From Schlesneria sphaerica (lineage in GTDB: Bacteria > Planctomycetota > Planctomycetia > Planctomycetales > Planctomycetaceae): a stretch of DNA of 64,000 bases. A program made the position numbers and the translations under genes. The notes under the pieces are model-generated. The model searched no databases. It had not been told where the DNA came from and saw nothing but the letters and a program-made list of their open reading frames with translations. The DNA is taken from contig NZ_CP172346.1 of the NCBI RefSeq assembly GCF_044336245.1, positions 6,758,001-6,822,000 on the forward strand. The letters run 5' to 3'. The stretch's first letter is position 1. Each line of letters begins with the position of its first letter. Below are positions 45,720-54,368 of this stretch, piece by piece.

Positions 45720-46452
45720 CAAAAGGAGTCCTTCAGGAATGCCCGATCAAGCTGGCCACGTGCGTTGACGCTTCCCGTTTTCGCCCTCATTCGGATCGAA
45801 AAGTGGTGCCGCGCAGGCACTGTCTCTGGTACGCGGTTGTAACCCATCGCAGGCAGTCGAGTCGAGCGTTGGAACAAGGTCCATGTCGCCCCCCATCGCG
45901 ACGACCACTCTTCGACACCCTTGGTGCAATGTGCCGACGGTGCGACTGCGGTGAGACGACGGGGTACCGCGTCTTCCGCGAAGCAATTTCAAAAGGCGAA
46001 CAACGTCGGCGTTGAAGGGAGACAAGTCCGCTACAGGTTTTCATCGGAAAAAAATACATTGAGCAAGTTGAGCGAGTTGAGCAACATCCCTGTTTTGCTG
46101 TGTCGGAAGCGGTTTCGAAGTTGCTCAATTTGCGCGACATGAGCAACTTCCAATCTTGTATTTTTCGGATCGCGAAAACCGTAATCGAGTCACCGCTCCG
46201 AAATGACGCGACGGCCGCGATCTGTCAGACCCAGGGCGAACTTGGGAGCAAGTGGCAGACAGACCCCGCTCTCTCTCGGCGAATAACTTCATGTCCACGA
46301 ATTCGATCACTGCGGGAACCCGCGTTCCAGCTAATTCGGCTCTGCCAATCGATTTTCGATCAAAACGGTTTTTTCATAACTTCATGAGCATACCAAGAAG
46401 ATGCGACAAATGTCAATGTCGTAAGGTGACGCATAGCCGACAATGAAGCTGT
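45720..46452. other. Long intergenic region with iteron-like 9-mers
   Basis: About 730 bases contain no supported gene. The left end should carry the promoter of the minus-strand cytochrome-type gene. The notable part is 46059-46150, a cluster of TTGAGCAAC-like 9-mers ending in a perfect hairpin, listed separately. Confidence 0.5.
46059..46150. repeat. Iteron-like TTGAGCAAC cluster with a perfect 11-base hairpin
   Basis: Three direct 9-mers stand head to tail at 46059-46085 (TTGAGCAAG, TTGAGCGAG, TTGAGCAAC). The inverted copy GTTGCTCAA lies at 46120-46128. GAAGTTGCTCA at 46117-46127 and TGAGCAACTTC at 46140-46150 form a perfect stem around a 12-base loop. Repeated 9-mers in both directions are typical of protein-binding arrays. 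No protein or role can be assigned. Confidence 0.5.
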
Positions 46453-46489
46453 AATTCATCATCTGCGTCCCTCGGCGCAATCTGCGGAT
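46453..46489. repeat. Repeat module A, copy 1
   Basis: This 37-base element matches 46944-46980 with two differences. On the minus strand it carries GAGGGA and ATGATG in the same places as the GxxExxY gene start, but no gene follows it. With module B copy 1 it forms an imperfect inverted repeat (about 27-base arms). Confidence 0.75.
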
Positions 46490-46527
46490 GATCCCCTGTA
46501 TCTGCAGAACGGAAATTCACTCAAAGT

Positions 46528-46953
46528 TCATTGTCCGTTTTCCGCCCTCAGATGATCCGCAGATTGCGCGGATTCGCGCAGATTGAGGACGAGGCGCTTT
46601 TGCTGGAGGCTGGTTGTTCCGAAGTTGATCAGAAGGGCTTTCTGTAAACTGGACGCTTTCAGGTAGTTGATGGCCTGCTCTTCTTCTAGTGACGAGAGTT
46701 GCTGCAATGCCTTGATTTCTACAATCACGGAACCAAAGCAAACGAAGTCGACTTTATAGAACGTTTCGAGTGGCCTCCCACGGTAGACAACTGGCAAAAT
46801 CTTCTCGCGTTCATGCGGAATCTGTTGGAATTGAAATTCACGCTCCATAGCCTCCTGGTAGACTGGCTTCAGAAATCCACAACCAAGCTCTCGATGAACG
46901 GTCATCGCAGCGCCGATGATCGCATAGGTCTGTTCATCCCGGGAATTCATCAT
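46528..46953 (-). CDS. GxxExxY protein (PD-(D/E)XK nuclease-superfamily fold, PF13366)
   Basis: From the ATG at 46953 (AGAGGA six bases upstream; the frame can be extended to a TTG at 46971) the protein has 141 residues. H-R-E-L-G-C-G-F-L-K-P-V-Y-Q-E-A matches the naming motif, with Lys in place of the usual Glu. K-V-D-F-V-C-F-G-S-V-I-V-E-I-K-A supplies Asp and E-x-K as expected for the PD-(D/E)XK active site. The C-terminal tail N-L-R-E-S-A-Q-S-A-D is encoded by repeat module B, and the ribosome site and start codon lie in module A. It is a small predicted nuclease of unknown biological role, common in planctomycetes in many copies. Isolated on its strand. Confidence 0.8.
   Translation of the reverse strand: MMNSRDEQTYAIIGAAMTVHRELGCGFLKPVYQEAMEREFQFQQIPHEREKILPVVYRGRPLETFYKVDFVCFGSVIVEIKALQQLSSLEEEQAINYLKASSLQKALLINFGTTSLQQKRLVLNLRESAQSADHLRAENGQ
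46546..46591. repeat. Repeat module B, copy 1 (codes the GxxExxY C-terminus)
   Basis: This 46-base element matches 47010-47055 with a few differences; the inner 31 bases (46556-46586 and 47020-47050) differ once. Read on the minus strand it codes the tail of the GxxExxY protein. It is the inverted partner of module A. Confidence 0.75.
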
Positions 46954-46980
46954 CTGCGTTCCTCTGCGCAATCTGCGGAT
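46944..46980. repeat. Repeat module A, copy 2 (contains the GxxExxY start)
   Basis: This element matches 46453-46489 with two differences in 37 bases. It contains the AGAGGA ribosome site and ATGATG of the GxxExxY gene on the minus strand. Confidence 0.75.
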
Positions 46981-47009
46981 AAACCTGCATCGTGAGGAAT
47001 GAAACCTTG

Positions 47010-47055
47010 CCTGAGATCGTCCGCAGATTGCGCTGATTCGCGCAGATTGAGAACG
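47010..47055. repeat. Repeat module B, copy 2
   Basis: This matches 46546-46591. In the minus-strand frame it again reads L-N-L-R-E-S-A-Q-S-A-D, but with no GxxExxY body upstream, so it looks like the leftover tail of a second copy or an independent palindromic element. Confidence 0.7.
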
Positions 47056-47436
47056 GGGAAGTGGAGTTGCAGTCGGCTTGTTTTTGTTGCCGGTGGGCGC
47101 TTCAAACGATACCAGCGGTTGGCTCCCAACACGAGGTCACTGTGAGTGGTTTTGACCGAAGTGGTTCCGTTTGCCGTGGCATTCTTCGGTCTTGAACTCG
47201 ATGGATGTCATTGGCTGTATCTTTGTCAGCCCGCGGGTCTGTCGTCCTTGAAGGTGATCATCAACTTGTACGGTGGGAGTTGCGGGAATGAGGTTGTGCT
47301 TTTTTGGCGGGAGCCGTTTGCGAATCCAAGTTGCGAAAATCGCCGACGGGAATCAGACTCTCGGCTCGGGCTGGCGGATGTCGAGTAATAGTGCACAGTT
47401 GATCCGGATGGGCGGTACGAGAAGGGCGTTTTTGGA
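47056..47436. other. Intergenic region before plsY, nothing specific seen
   Basis: About 380 bases. An 80-codon frame (47146-47388, plus) has no ribosome site or recognisable product, so I do not call it. The plsY promoter is expected here. Confidence 0.35.
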
Positions 47437-48105
47437 ATGTGGGTAAATTTTGCGGTTCTGGCATTTGTCAGTTATCTGGCCGGGTCGATTCCTTTCGGGT
47501 TTCTCATCGGAAAAATCGTGAAGGGTGTTGATCTTCGCAAATTGGGCAGCGGCAATATCGGTGCGACCAATGCGGGGCGCGTGCTGGGGAAAAAATGGGG
47601 GCTGATCTGTCTGGCTCTAGATGCACTGAAAGGGCTGCTGCCGGTTGCACTGCTTCCGCGGCTGCTAATTTCTGAGGGCAACCCCTGGTTCGCTCACGCG
47701 GTGGTGTTGTCAGGCGTGTGTACGATCGTCGGGCACATGTTTCCCTGCTGGCTCGGATTTCGCGGAGGAAAGGGGGTGGCAACTTCGCTGGGGGTCTTGC
47801 TGATTCTCAGCCCGTGGGGCCTGCTGGTGGCCGCGGCTTTGTTTTTCGGCTCGATGATCTGCTGGCGAATCGTCTCACTCAGTTCGATTCTGGCGGCGGT
47901 CGGATTCAGCCTGTTTGAATTTATCCGCCTTCGTCCGAACCCGTTTTCTGAAGCGACGTGGAGTCAGGGCGTGTTTGCCCTGATGGTGCCGCTCCTGATT
48001 ATCATTCAGCACCGCAGCAACATTCGCCGCCTGCTCGCGGGTGAAGAGCCGAAGTTCACATTGAAAAGCAGTGCCGAGACGGCCGCTCCTCCGTCGCAAT
48101 TGTGA
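47437..48105 (+). CDS. plsY: Glycerol-3-phosphate acyltransferase PlsY
   Basis: The 222-residue membrane enzyme transfers acyl groups from acyl-phosphate to glycerol 3-phosphate, the first step of phospholipid synthesis, at the inner membrane. It has about five helices and the three PlsY motifs: G-S-I-P-F-G-F-L-I, G-S-G-N-I-G-A-T-N-A-G-R (preceded by L-R-K-L), and V-G-H-M-F-P-C-W-L-G-F-R-G-G-K-G-V-A-T, followed by H-R-x-N-I near the end. Length is normal for the family. It stands alone between accessory regions, a housekeeping gene. A short inverted repeat (48104-48120) spans its stop and could help end transcription. Confidence 0.95.
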   Translation: MWVNFAVLAFVSYLAGSIPFGFLIGKIVKGVDLRKLGSGNIGATNAGRVLGKKWGLICLALDALKGLLPVALLPRLLISEGNPWFAHAVVLSGVCTIVGHMFPCWLGFRGGKGVATSLGVLLILSPWGLLVAAALFFGSMICWRIVSLSSILAAVGFSLFEFIRLRPNPFSEATWSQGVFALMVPLLIIIQHRSNIRRLLAGEEPKFTLKSSAETAAPPSQL

Positions 48106-48399
48106 TTGTTGAAGACAATCGTCACTCTAGGGATTGATTGAACTGGCTGAACGCGTTGACCTGACAGTGCGCGGCGAGACGGTTTTCAGAATCAAACCAT
48201 CGGGAAGACGAAGGCGGGTACCTGCGCCGAGGTGGGATTGAGCGGTGATTCGACTTATCATGGTGCGCGATGTCAGTGCATAGATTTTTACTCGGAGGAC
48301 TGCGTGAGGGGCTTCGACCGAACGACTCTGTCTCATGAATCAACTCACGATGAGGGGAGCCGGGTCTTCGTCGATCGAAGTTCAACGCGAGGGAAAGTT

Positions 48400-51381
48400 A
48401 TGAGCTACAGATTCGGATTCTTGCTACTGTTGATTTGCGGGGTACTTCCGCTGGCTGCGGCGGACCCTCAGCAAATGAAGAGCCCGCTCTCCACCGACGA
48501 CTCCCTGGGCTCGTTCGTACTCGCCTCACCCGATCTCAAGGTGGAACTCGTTGCGGGCGAGCCGGAAGTGATTGATCCGGTCGCGATCGCCTTTGGTGCC
48601 GACGGATCAATGTGGGTCGTCGAAATGCGGGACTATCCGTACGGGCCGAAACCCGGCACCGACGAAAAGCCCAAATCTCGTATCAAACGGCTATTCGATC
48701 ACAATCATGATGGCCGCTACGAAACGGCGACGGTGTTCGCCGACGAGCTTTTGTTTGCGACAGGACTGCTTCCCTGGAAGGATGGAATCATCGTCACTCT
48801 GGCGGGGGAAATTGCCTTCTTCGCTGACCGCGATGGAGACGGGAAAGCGGAATTCAAAGAAACCTGGTTTCAGGGCTTCAGCCAGGAAAATTCCCAGTTA
48901 CGGGCGAACCATCCGACGCTGGGACCAGACGGCTACATCTATGTCGCCAACGGTCTGCGAGGTGGCACAATCGTCCCGACGAAGCCGGAGTGGCGCGATA
49001 AGGGAGCTCCGTTGCCCCTGGCAGGATTCGACTTTCGATTCAATCCGCTGACGGGCGACTATGGTGCTGTTTCCGGTCACGGTCAATTCGGACTCTGCTT
49101 TGACGACTACGGAAACCGGTTTGTCTGTTCAAACCGCAATCCCGTCCAGCATATTGTCCTTGAAGACCACTACACGAAGCGAAATCCCTTCTTCGCCGTC
49201 AGATCCACGGTTCAGGACGTGGCTGCGTTTGGTGAGCATTCGAAGCTCTATCCCATCAGTCAGGCCTGGACGACGTCGACTCTGCATGCCAACCAGTTCA
49301 CGGCGGCTTGCGGTGTGACGATTTATCGTGGTGACGGATTGCCTCCCGAGTACAAGGGAAATTCATTCACGTGTGATCCGACCGCAAACCTCGTCCACCG
49401 CGAAACACTCGTCCCCAGCGGCGCCTCGTTCATCAGTCATCCCTCGGACGGGCAGAGCGAGTTTCTGGCGAGTCCCGACACGTGGTTCCGTCCCGTCAAC
49501 CTGGCCAACGGCCCGGATGGAGCTCTGTACATCGTCGATATGTACCGTGCCGTCATCGAACACCCGGACTGGATGCCGAATGAATTGCGGACTCGTAAAG
49601 ATCTTCATGACGGCAATGACCGGGGACGAATCTGGCGCGTGAAGTCAGAGGAATCCGTCATGCCGCAGGATCGCCCTGAGCACGCACTGGATAAGCTGCC
49701 GGTTCCGCAGTTGGTTAAACTGTTGGACCATGCCAACTCATGGCATCGGGAAACCGCGACACGATTGCTGCTGGAGCACGATCGCGACGCCGTGCTCGAG
49801 GCACTCAAGCAGAACTGGAAGCAGAATCGCCTGACCCGCAGCCGATTGCCCGTTCTGTGGCTGATGAAGATTCTGGACCCGCGACTGACACCTCCGGTCA
49901 TTGCCTGGTCGGATATCGATAACCGTGATGCTCGTGTTCGCGAGCAGGTTGTCTCTGCGATTGGAGACCGGCTCGAAGAACTGTTGCCGGAGGAAATCAT
50001 CCAGCTCACGACGGAGGAAACTGACGACCGCGTTCGCTTCCGACTGGCTCTGGACCTGAGTGGCGGAGTTGAGCAGCAGCCGAACCGACGAAAAGCACTG
50101 GTCAGGCTGCTTGACCGCGGGGCTGAAGATCCGTGGCTGCGAGCGGCTATCGGGACGACGTTTTCCGAACCGCCGCAGGCCTTGCTCCTGGAACTGCTTG
50201 ACCACTGGATGACGCTGCCGCAGCCTCCGAAGGGGGGAGCCGAATTAACGGAACAGCTTTGCGAAGTTGCCGGTGCACAGATTGAGCCGGTTCAGTCGCG
50301 AGCCATCCTCGGTAAGCTGATGGACTTCACCCGGGAAAAAGCTGCCGAAGGAGGGCTCGAACTGGCGGCTGCGGGTGTTCAAGGACTTGGGCGGGGCTTG
50401 CTGCGTCGAGGAGTCGGATTTCCCGCGTTACGGGCCGATCTGACAGAGGGCGAGAAAGCCAGGTTCCGAGACTTTATGGCGGCGATTCAGCGGATTGCGC
50501 AAGATGCAAACGGACCTGCGACTCGGCGATTGATGGCGATCCGCACCATGGCGTACGGCGAGGGAGCGGAACTGGTTTCTGCCCTGATGGAACTGGCACT
50601 GTCCGGAACGGAAGTTCCCGTTCGACTGGCCGCCATTGACGTGCTGGCCACGATGCCAGATCGTTCGATCAGTGACGAAATGATGGCGGCGTTTGACTCG
50701 CAAACACCGTCGATCCGTCGCGCCATTCTGGACCTGATGCTGGCTCAGGAGGGACGGACTGAGCAGTTGCTCGGGCTGCTCGAACGAGAAGAACTGAAGC
50801 TGAGTGAACTCGATCCGACTCGACAGGATCGCCTGACTCGGCATCGAAACAAGGATTTAAGTTCACGGGCAGCCAAAATTTTCAGTTCCGCGATCGCTCC
50901 CGACCGAGCGGCGGTCATTGCGACCTACCAGCCTGTGCTTGAAATGAAGGGTGATGCCTTCAAGGGCCGGGCCGTCTTCGAGAAGAACTGTGTGACGTGT
51001 CACCGTGTCGATAACATGGGGATCAACGTGGGTCCCGATATCGGTGATACGCGTGACAAGCTGCCCGAATACCTGCTGCTGAACATCCTTGACCCGAACC
51101 GGGCTGTCGATGCCAACTACTTCAGTTACACCCTGGTTACGAATCAGGGTAAGGTTTTCACCGGACTGATCAAGGCCGAGACCGCTGGCTCCATCACGAT
51201 GCGTCTGCCGGAAGGCAAAGAGGAAACCATCCTTCGGTCCGACGTCGACGAGCTGCGAACGACCGGACAGTCACTGATGCCGGTGGGGTTTGAGAAAACG
51301 ATCAGCGTTGAACAGATGGCCGATCTGATCTCGTTCCTCAAGAACTGGCGGTATCTCGATGGGGAGATTCCGCTGCAGTGA
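48400..51381 (+). CDS. PVC-type propeller (sorbosone-dehydrogenase-like) - HEAT - cytochrome c protein
   Basis: From ATG at 48400 (GGGAAAG upstream) the 993-residue product has a Sec signal peptide ending near L-P-L-A-A-A-D. The N-terminal propeller (V-E-L-V-A-G-E-P-E, FGADGSMWVVEMRDYPYG, DRDGDGKAE, LGPDGYIYVANGLRGG) is of the TIGR02604 type. HEAT-like helices fill about residues 420-830. The C-terminal heme domain has C-V-T-C-H at about 863-867 and later L-M-P-V-G-F-E. It is the same architecture as the 42555 protein but clearly diverged from it. It is followed 62 bases later by a DUF1549/DUF1553 gene on the same strand, a common planctomycete pairing. The frame also runs upstream to 48232, without a leader. 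Confidence 0.92.
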   Translation: MSYRFGFLLLLICGVLPLAAADPQQMKSPLSTDDSLGSFVLASPDLKVELVAGEPEVIDPVAIAFGADGSMWVVEMRDYPYGPKPGTDEKPKSRIKRLFDHNHDGRYETATVFADELLFATGLLPWKDGIIVTLAGEIAFFADRDGDGKAEFKETWFQGFSQENSQLRANHPTLGPDGYIYVANGLRGGTIVPTKPEWRDKGAPLPLAGFDFRFNPLTGDYGAVSGHGQFGLCFDDYGNRFVCSNRNPVQHIVLEDHYTKRNPFFAVRSTVQDVAAFGEHSKLYPISQAWTTSTLHANQFTAACGVTIYRGDGLPPEYKGNSFTCDPTANLVHRETLVPSGASFISHPSDGQSEFLASPDTWFRPVNLANGPDGALYIVDMYRAVIEHPDWMPNELRTRKDLHDGNDRGRIWRVKSEESVMPQDRPEHALDKLPVPQLVKLLDHANSWHRETATRLLLEHDRDAVLEALKQNWKQNRLTRSRLPVLWLMKILDPRLTPPVIAWSDIDNRDARVREQVVSAIGDRLEELLPEEIIQLTTEETDDRVRFRLALDLSGGVEQQPNRRKALVRLLDRGAEDPWLRAAIGTTFSEPPQALLLELLDHWMTLPQPPKGGAELTEQLCEVAGAQIEPVQSRAILGKLMDFTREKAAEGGLELAAAGVQGLGRGLLRRGVGFPALRADLTEGEKARFRDFMAAIQRIAQDANGPATRRLMAIRTMAYGEGAELVSALMELALSGTEVPVRLAAIDVLATMPDRSISDEMMAAFDSQTPSIRRAILDLMLAQEGRTEQLLGLLEREELKLSELDPTRQDRLTRHRNKDLSSRAAKIFSSAIAPDRAAVIATYQPVLEMKGDAFKGRAVFEKNCVTCHRVDNMGINVGPDIGDTRDKLPEYLLLNILDPNRAVDANYFSYTLVTNQGKVFTGLIKAETAGSITMRLPEGKEETILRSDVDELRTTGQSLMPVGFEKTISVEQMADLISFLKNWRYLDGEIPLQ

Positions 51382-51443
51382 TCAGATGGGTACTCTGTAG
51401 CGACATGATCTGGTCTTGATTCACGACAGAACCGGGATGTCCC

Positions 51444-53909
51444 ATGAAGTGCTGCACCTTGGCCTTTGGCGTTGTTGCTGTCTGCCTGCTTTCATGGGAC
51501 GCCCTGGCTTCTGCCGCGGAAGTCGAAGAAGGATCATTGGTCGTGCTTCCCGGTCAGATCAGACTGACAGGGCCGGAAGCACGTCATGGCTTACTCGCCG
51601 TTCGACGCGACCGTGGATCAAGCGTGATCGCGTCCCTCCGCTCGGGTCTCGTCTGGCGAAGTGACAATGAAGCGGTCGCCCGAATCGACCAGGGAACCGT
51701 CATCCCCACCGGAAATGGATCGACCCGAATCGTCGTTGAGGTGGACGGGGCGACGGCGGAAGCGACCGTGACCGTAGACAAGTTCGAAGACGCTCATCAG
51801 TGGAGCTTTCGAAACCACGTCCAGTCCGTGCTTTCGAAAACCGGGTGCAACAGCGGAGCCTGCCACGGCGCTGCTGCCGGCAAAAACGGCTTCAAGTTGT
51901 CGCTGAGAGGATACGATCCCGAGCACGATTTCTTTTCGATCACGCACCAAGCCCGGGGACGGCGTGTTTCACCCGGTGACCCCGGACGCAGCCTGATTCT
52001 GACCAAGCCGACAGGGGCGATTCCTCACAAAGGGGGACTGCGATTCACGGAAGATTCCTACGAATACCGAGTCGTTTCGGAATGGATTGCTCAGGGACTT
52101 CCCGGCCCTTCCGAGGCCGATTCGCGAATCACCCGGCTTGAAGTTCTGCCGCCCGCTTCACGTCTGAAAGCCGGGACAGAACTGTCGATGATCGTCGTCG
52201 CTCATTTTCAGGACGGCCACTCGGAAGATGTCACGCGGTGGGCCAAATATACCGCTTCGGATCTGACGGTCTGTTCGGTCGATGATCTGGGACGCGTGAA
52301 GGTGAACGGCAGCGGCGAAGGAGCGATCGTTGCCTGGTATCTGGCACAGAATGCGACGGCGACCGTCACGGTTCCGTATGTTCAGCCCGTGTCGCCAGAT
52401 CTCTTCAACAATTCAGAACGTGCGAACTTCATTGACGACGACGTCATCGACAAACTGCACGCTCTGAACATGCCCCCTTCTCCGCGGTCTGACGATTCCG
52501 AATTTCTCCGTCGTGCTTACCTCGATACGATTGGTGTTTTGCCGACCGTCGATGAAGTGAGGGCGTTTCTCTCGGATCCGGAACCCGGCAAGCGAAGTCG
52601 CGTGATCGAAGGATTGCTGTCACGCCCGGAGTACGTTGACTACTGGGCCTACCAGTGGTCTGACCTGTTGCTGCTCACGGGCAATCGTCTGCGGCCAGAG
52701 GCGCTGAAGGCGTACTACAAATGGATCCGCGAGCGTGTCGAGCAGAATACCCCTTGGGACCAGTTCGCACGCGGGATCATTCTTTCGCAAGGAAGCACCT
52801 TCGAGAATGGGGCGGCCAATTTCTACGCGCTGCACCAGGATCCGCAGGATATGGTCGAAACGACCTCCATGGCGTTTCTCGGGATGTCGATTCAATGTGC
52901 TCATTGCCACGATCACCCCAATGAGAAATGGACGAACGACGACTACTATGGAATGGTGAGTCTCTTCGCGCGGGTACGGGGGAAAGGGTGGGGAGGCGAC
53001 TTCCGCAGTGGCGACGGAAACCGGACGATTTTTCTGGCTGACCAGGGGGAAGTGCTTCAACCCCGCACGGCCCGACCGCAACCCCCCAGACCGCTCGACG
53101 GGACACCTATTTCTTTCGACGAACCGGGGGACAGGCGAGAGCACCTGGCTGACTGGCTGACCGCAGCGGACAATCCCTATTTTGCGAAAGCCATTGTCAA
53201 CCGGATCTGGGCCAACTTTTTCGGACGCGGACTGGTCGACGCGGTCGACGATCTGCGGCTGACAAATCCTGCCAGCAATGCCAGGTTGCTTGACCATCTG
53301 GCGAATGACCTGGTAAGGAACCACTACGATTTGAAGATGATCATTCGCAGAATTCTGGAATCCGAGGCGTATCAGCGGTCGCATGCGGTCCTGCAGGAGA
53401 ATGCTGCGGACGTACGATTTCAGGCTCACAGTCAACCGCGGCGCCTGAAGGCAGAGGTGCTGCTCGACGCCATCTCACAGGTGACAGGGGTTCCGACTTC
53501 GTTCAAAGATCTGCCCAAAGGGACCCGGGCCATGCAGTTGCCGGATGCGAGCGTTGCGTCGTACTTTCTGGATGCCTTCGGACGGCCGGAACGTGTGCTG
53601 ACGTGTACGTGTGAGAGATCCGACGAGCCGAGTATGACCCAGGTGCTGCATCTGCTGAATGGGAAAACGATCCAGGAGAAGCTCGAATCCACCGAGGGGC
53701 GTGTCGCTCAAATCCTTGAATCGAGTCTTTCCAACGACGAGATCGTCGAGACCGTATATCTGGCTGCCCTTTCGCGGTACCCCACCAACCTGGAACGACA
53801 GGAGTTGGTGCAGGCGTTCGCGGATGCGGGGGCCCAGGAGAGGCGTGCGGTGGTGGAAGACCTGTTCTGGAGTGTGCTGACGTCAAAAGAATTTTTGTTT
53901 CAACACTGA
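51444..53909 (+). CDS. DUF1549-DUF1553 protein with Ig-like domain and CX4CH motif
   Basis: The 821-residue product has a signal peptide ending near A-L-A-S-A-A-E. Residues about 25-115 are a Big2-like Ig fold (W-R-S-D-N-E-A-V-A-R-I-D, G-N-G-S-T-R-I). The heme-like motif C-N-S-G-A-C-H is CX4CH, not CX2CH, and is followed by K-N-G-F-K-L-S-L-R-G-Y-D-P, a recurrent planctomycete sequence. A second Ig-like repeat, then DUF1549 (D-S-E-F-L-R-R-A-Y-L-D-T-I-G-V-L-P) with C-A-H-C-H-D-H-P, and DUF1553 (N-P-Y-F-A-K-A-I-V-N-R-I-W-A-N-F-F-G-R-G) complete it. Periplasmic; substrate unknown. Its last codons are duplicated just after the stop (19-base tandem repeat). Confidence 0.9.
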   Translation: MKCCTLAFGVVAVCLLSWDALASAAEVEEGSLVVLPGQIRLTGPEARHGLLAVRRDRGSSVIASLRSGLVWRSDNEAVARIDQGTVIPTGNGSTRIVVEVDGATAEATVTVDKFEDAHQWSFRNHVQSVLSKTGCNSGACHGAAAGKNGFKLSLRGYDPEHDFFSITHQARGRRVSPGDPGRSLILTKPTGAIPHKGGLRFTEDSYEYRVVSEWIAQGLPGPSEADSRITRLEVLPPASRLKAGTELSMIVVAHFQDGHSEDVTRWAKYTASDLTVCSVDDLGRVKVNGSGEGAIVAWYLAQNATATVTVPYVQPVSPDLFNNSERANFIDDDVIDKLHALNMPPSPRSDDSEFLRRAYLDTIGVLPTVDEVRAFLSDPEPGKRSRVIEGLLSRPEYVDYWAYQWSDLLLLTGNRLRPEALKAYYKWIRERVEQNTPWDQFARGIILSQGSTFENGAANFYALHQDPQDMVETTSMAFLGMSIQCAHCHDHPNEKWTNDDYYGMVSLFARVRGKGWGGDFRSGDGNRTIFLADQGEVLQPRTARPQPPRPLDGTPISFDEPGDRREHLADWLTAADNPYFAKAIVNRIWANFFGRGLVDAVDDLRLTNPASNARLLDHLANDLVRNHYDLKMIIRRILESEAYQRSHAVLQENAADVRFQAHSQPRRLKAEVLLDAISQVTGVPTSFKDLPKGTRAMQLPDASVASYFLDAFGRPERVLTCTCERSDEPSMTQVLHLLNGKTIQEKLESTEGRVAQILESSLSNDEIVETVYLAALSRYPTNLERQELVQAFADAGAQERRAVVEDLFWSVLTSKEFLFQH

Positions 53910-53926
53910 ATTTTTGTTTCAACACT
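53889..53926 (+). repeat. 19-base tandem duplication across a stop codon
   Basis: The 19-base unit GAATTTTTGTTTCAACACT occurs at 53889-53907 and again at 53908-53926 without change. The first copy codes the last residues (E-F-L-F-Q-H) of the DUF1549/DUF1553 protein and the start of its TGA; the second is downstream. Confidence 0.9.
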
Positions 53927-54368
53927 GAGTCAACGTTCGAAAATGGGACTCTCGATCAGATTCAGGCAGGGTTGGCAGGCAGACGTCCCCGACGAAGTTG
54001 TTGCAGAGCGTTTCCGGTCGCCCCCTTGGTGACGTTAAACATCACCTCGAAGGGAAAGTCGGGTGCGCCGGCGTTGACGGCAGTGTCTGTGACCCCGCAA
54101 GCTCGGCAAAGCGGTGTTGCCCCATTCTGTCCCATTGAGGAAGAGTTGACGCTGGCGGTCCCCTCGTCACAATTCCGGGTTGTCCCATAAAATGCGATCC
54201 ATCGCTTGCACGGGGATTCTTGAGCGTTTAGTGAATCGGACGATTGTGTCGTAACCTTGTTCGTTCGTTGAGGCACACCTTTCCGCAGCGACCGAGCGGG
54301 CGGCGCGAGTGTGCTGCACCGACGACCGGATTCAGAAAACTTCGTCACTTGAGGAGCGTTTTGCGAGC
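53910..54368. other. Intergenic region before moxR
   Basis: About 460 bases. It should carry the promoter of the moxR-bat operon. A 128-codon minus-strand frame (53962-54348) has no recognisable product. Apart from the tandem duplication at its left edge, nothing else was seen. Confidence 0.35.

Noticed and set aside
47146..47388. 80-codon plus-strand frame before plsY
   Set aside because: It has no start signal, and its composition gives no protein-like pattern.
53962..54348. 128-codon minus-strand open frame before moxR
   Set aside because: It lies in an intergenic region but has no ribosome site, leader or family match that I can see; too weak to call.
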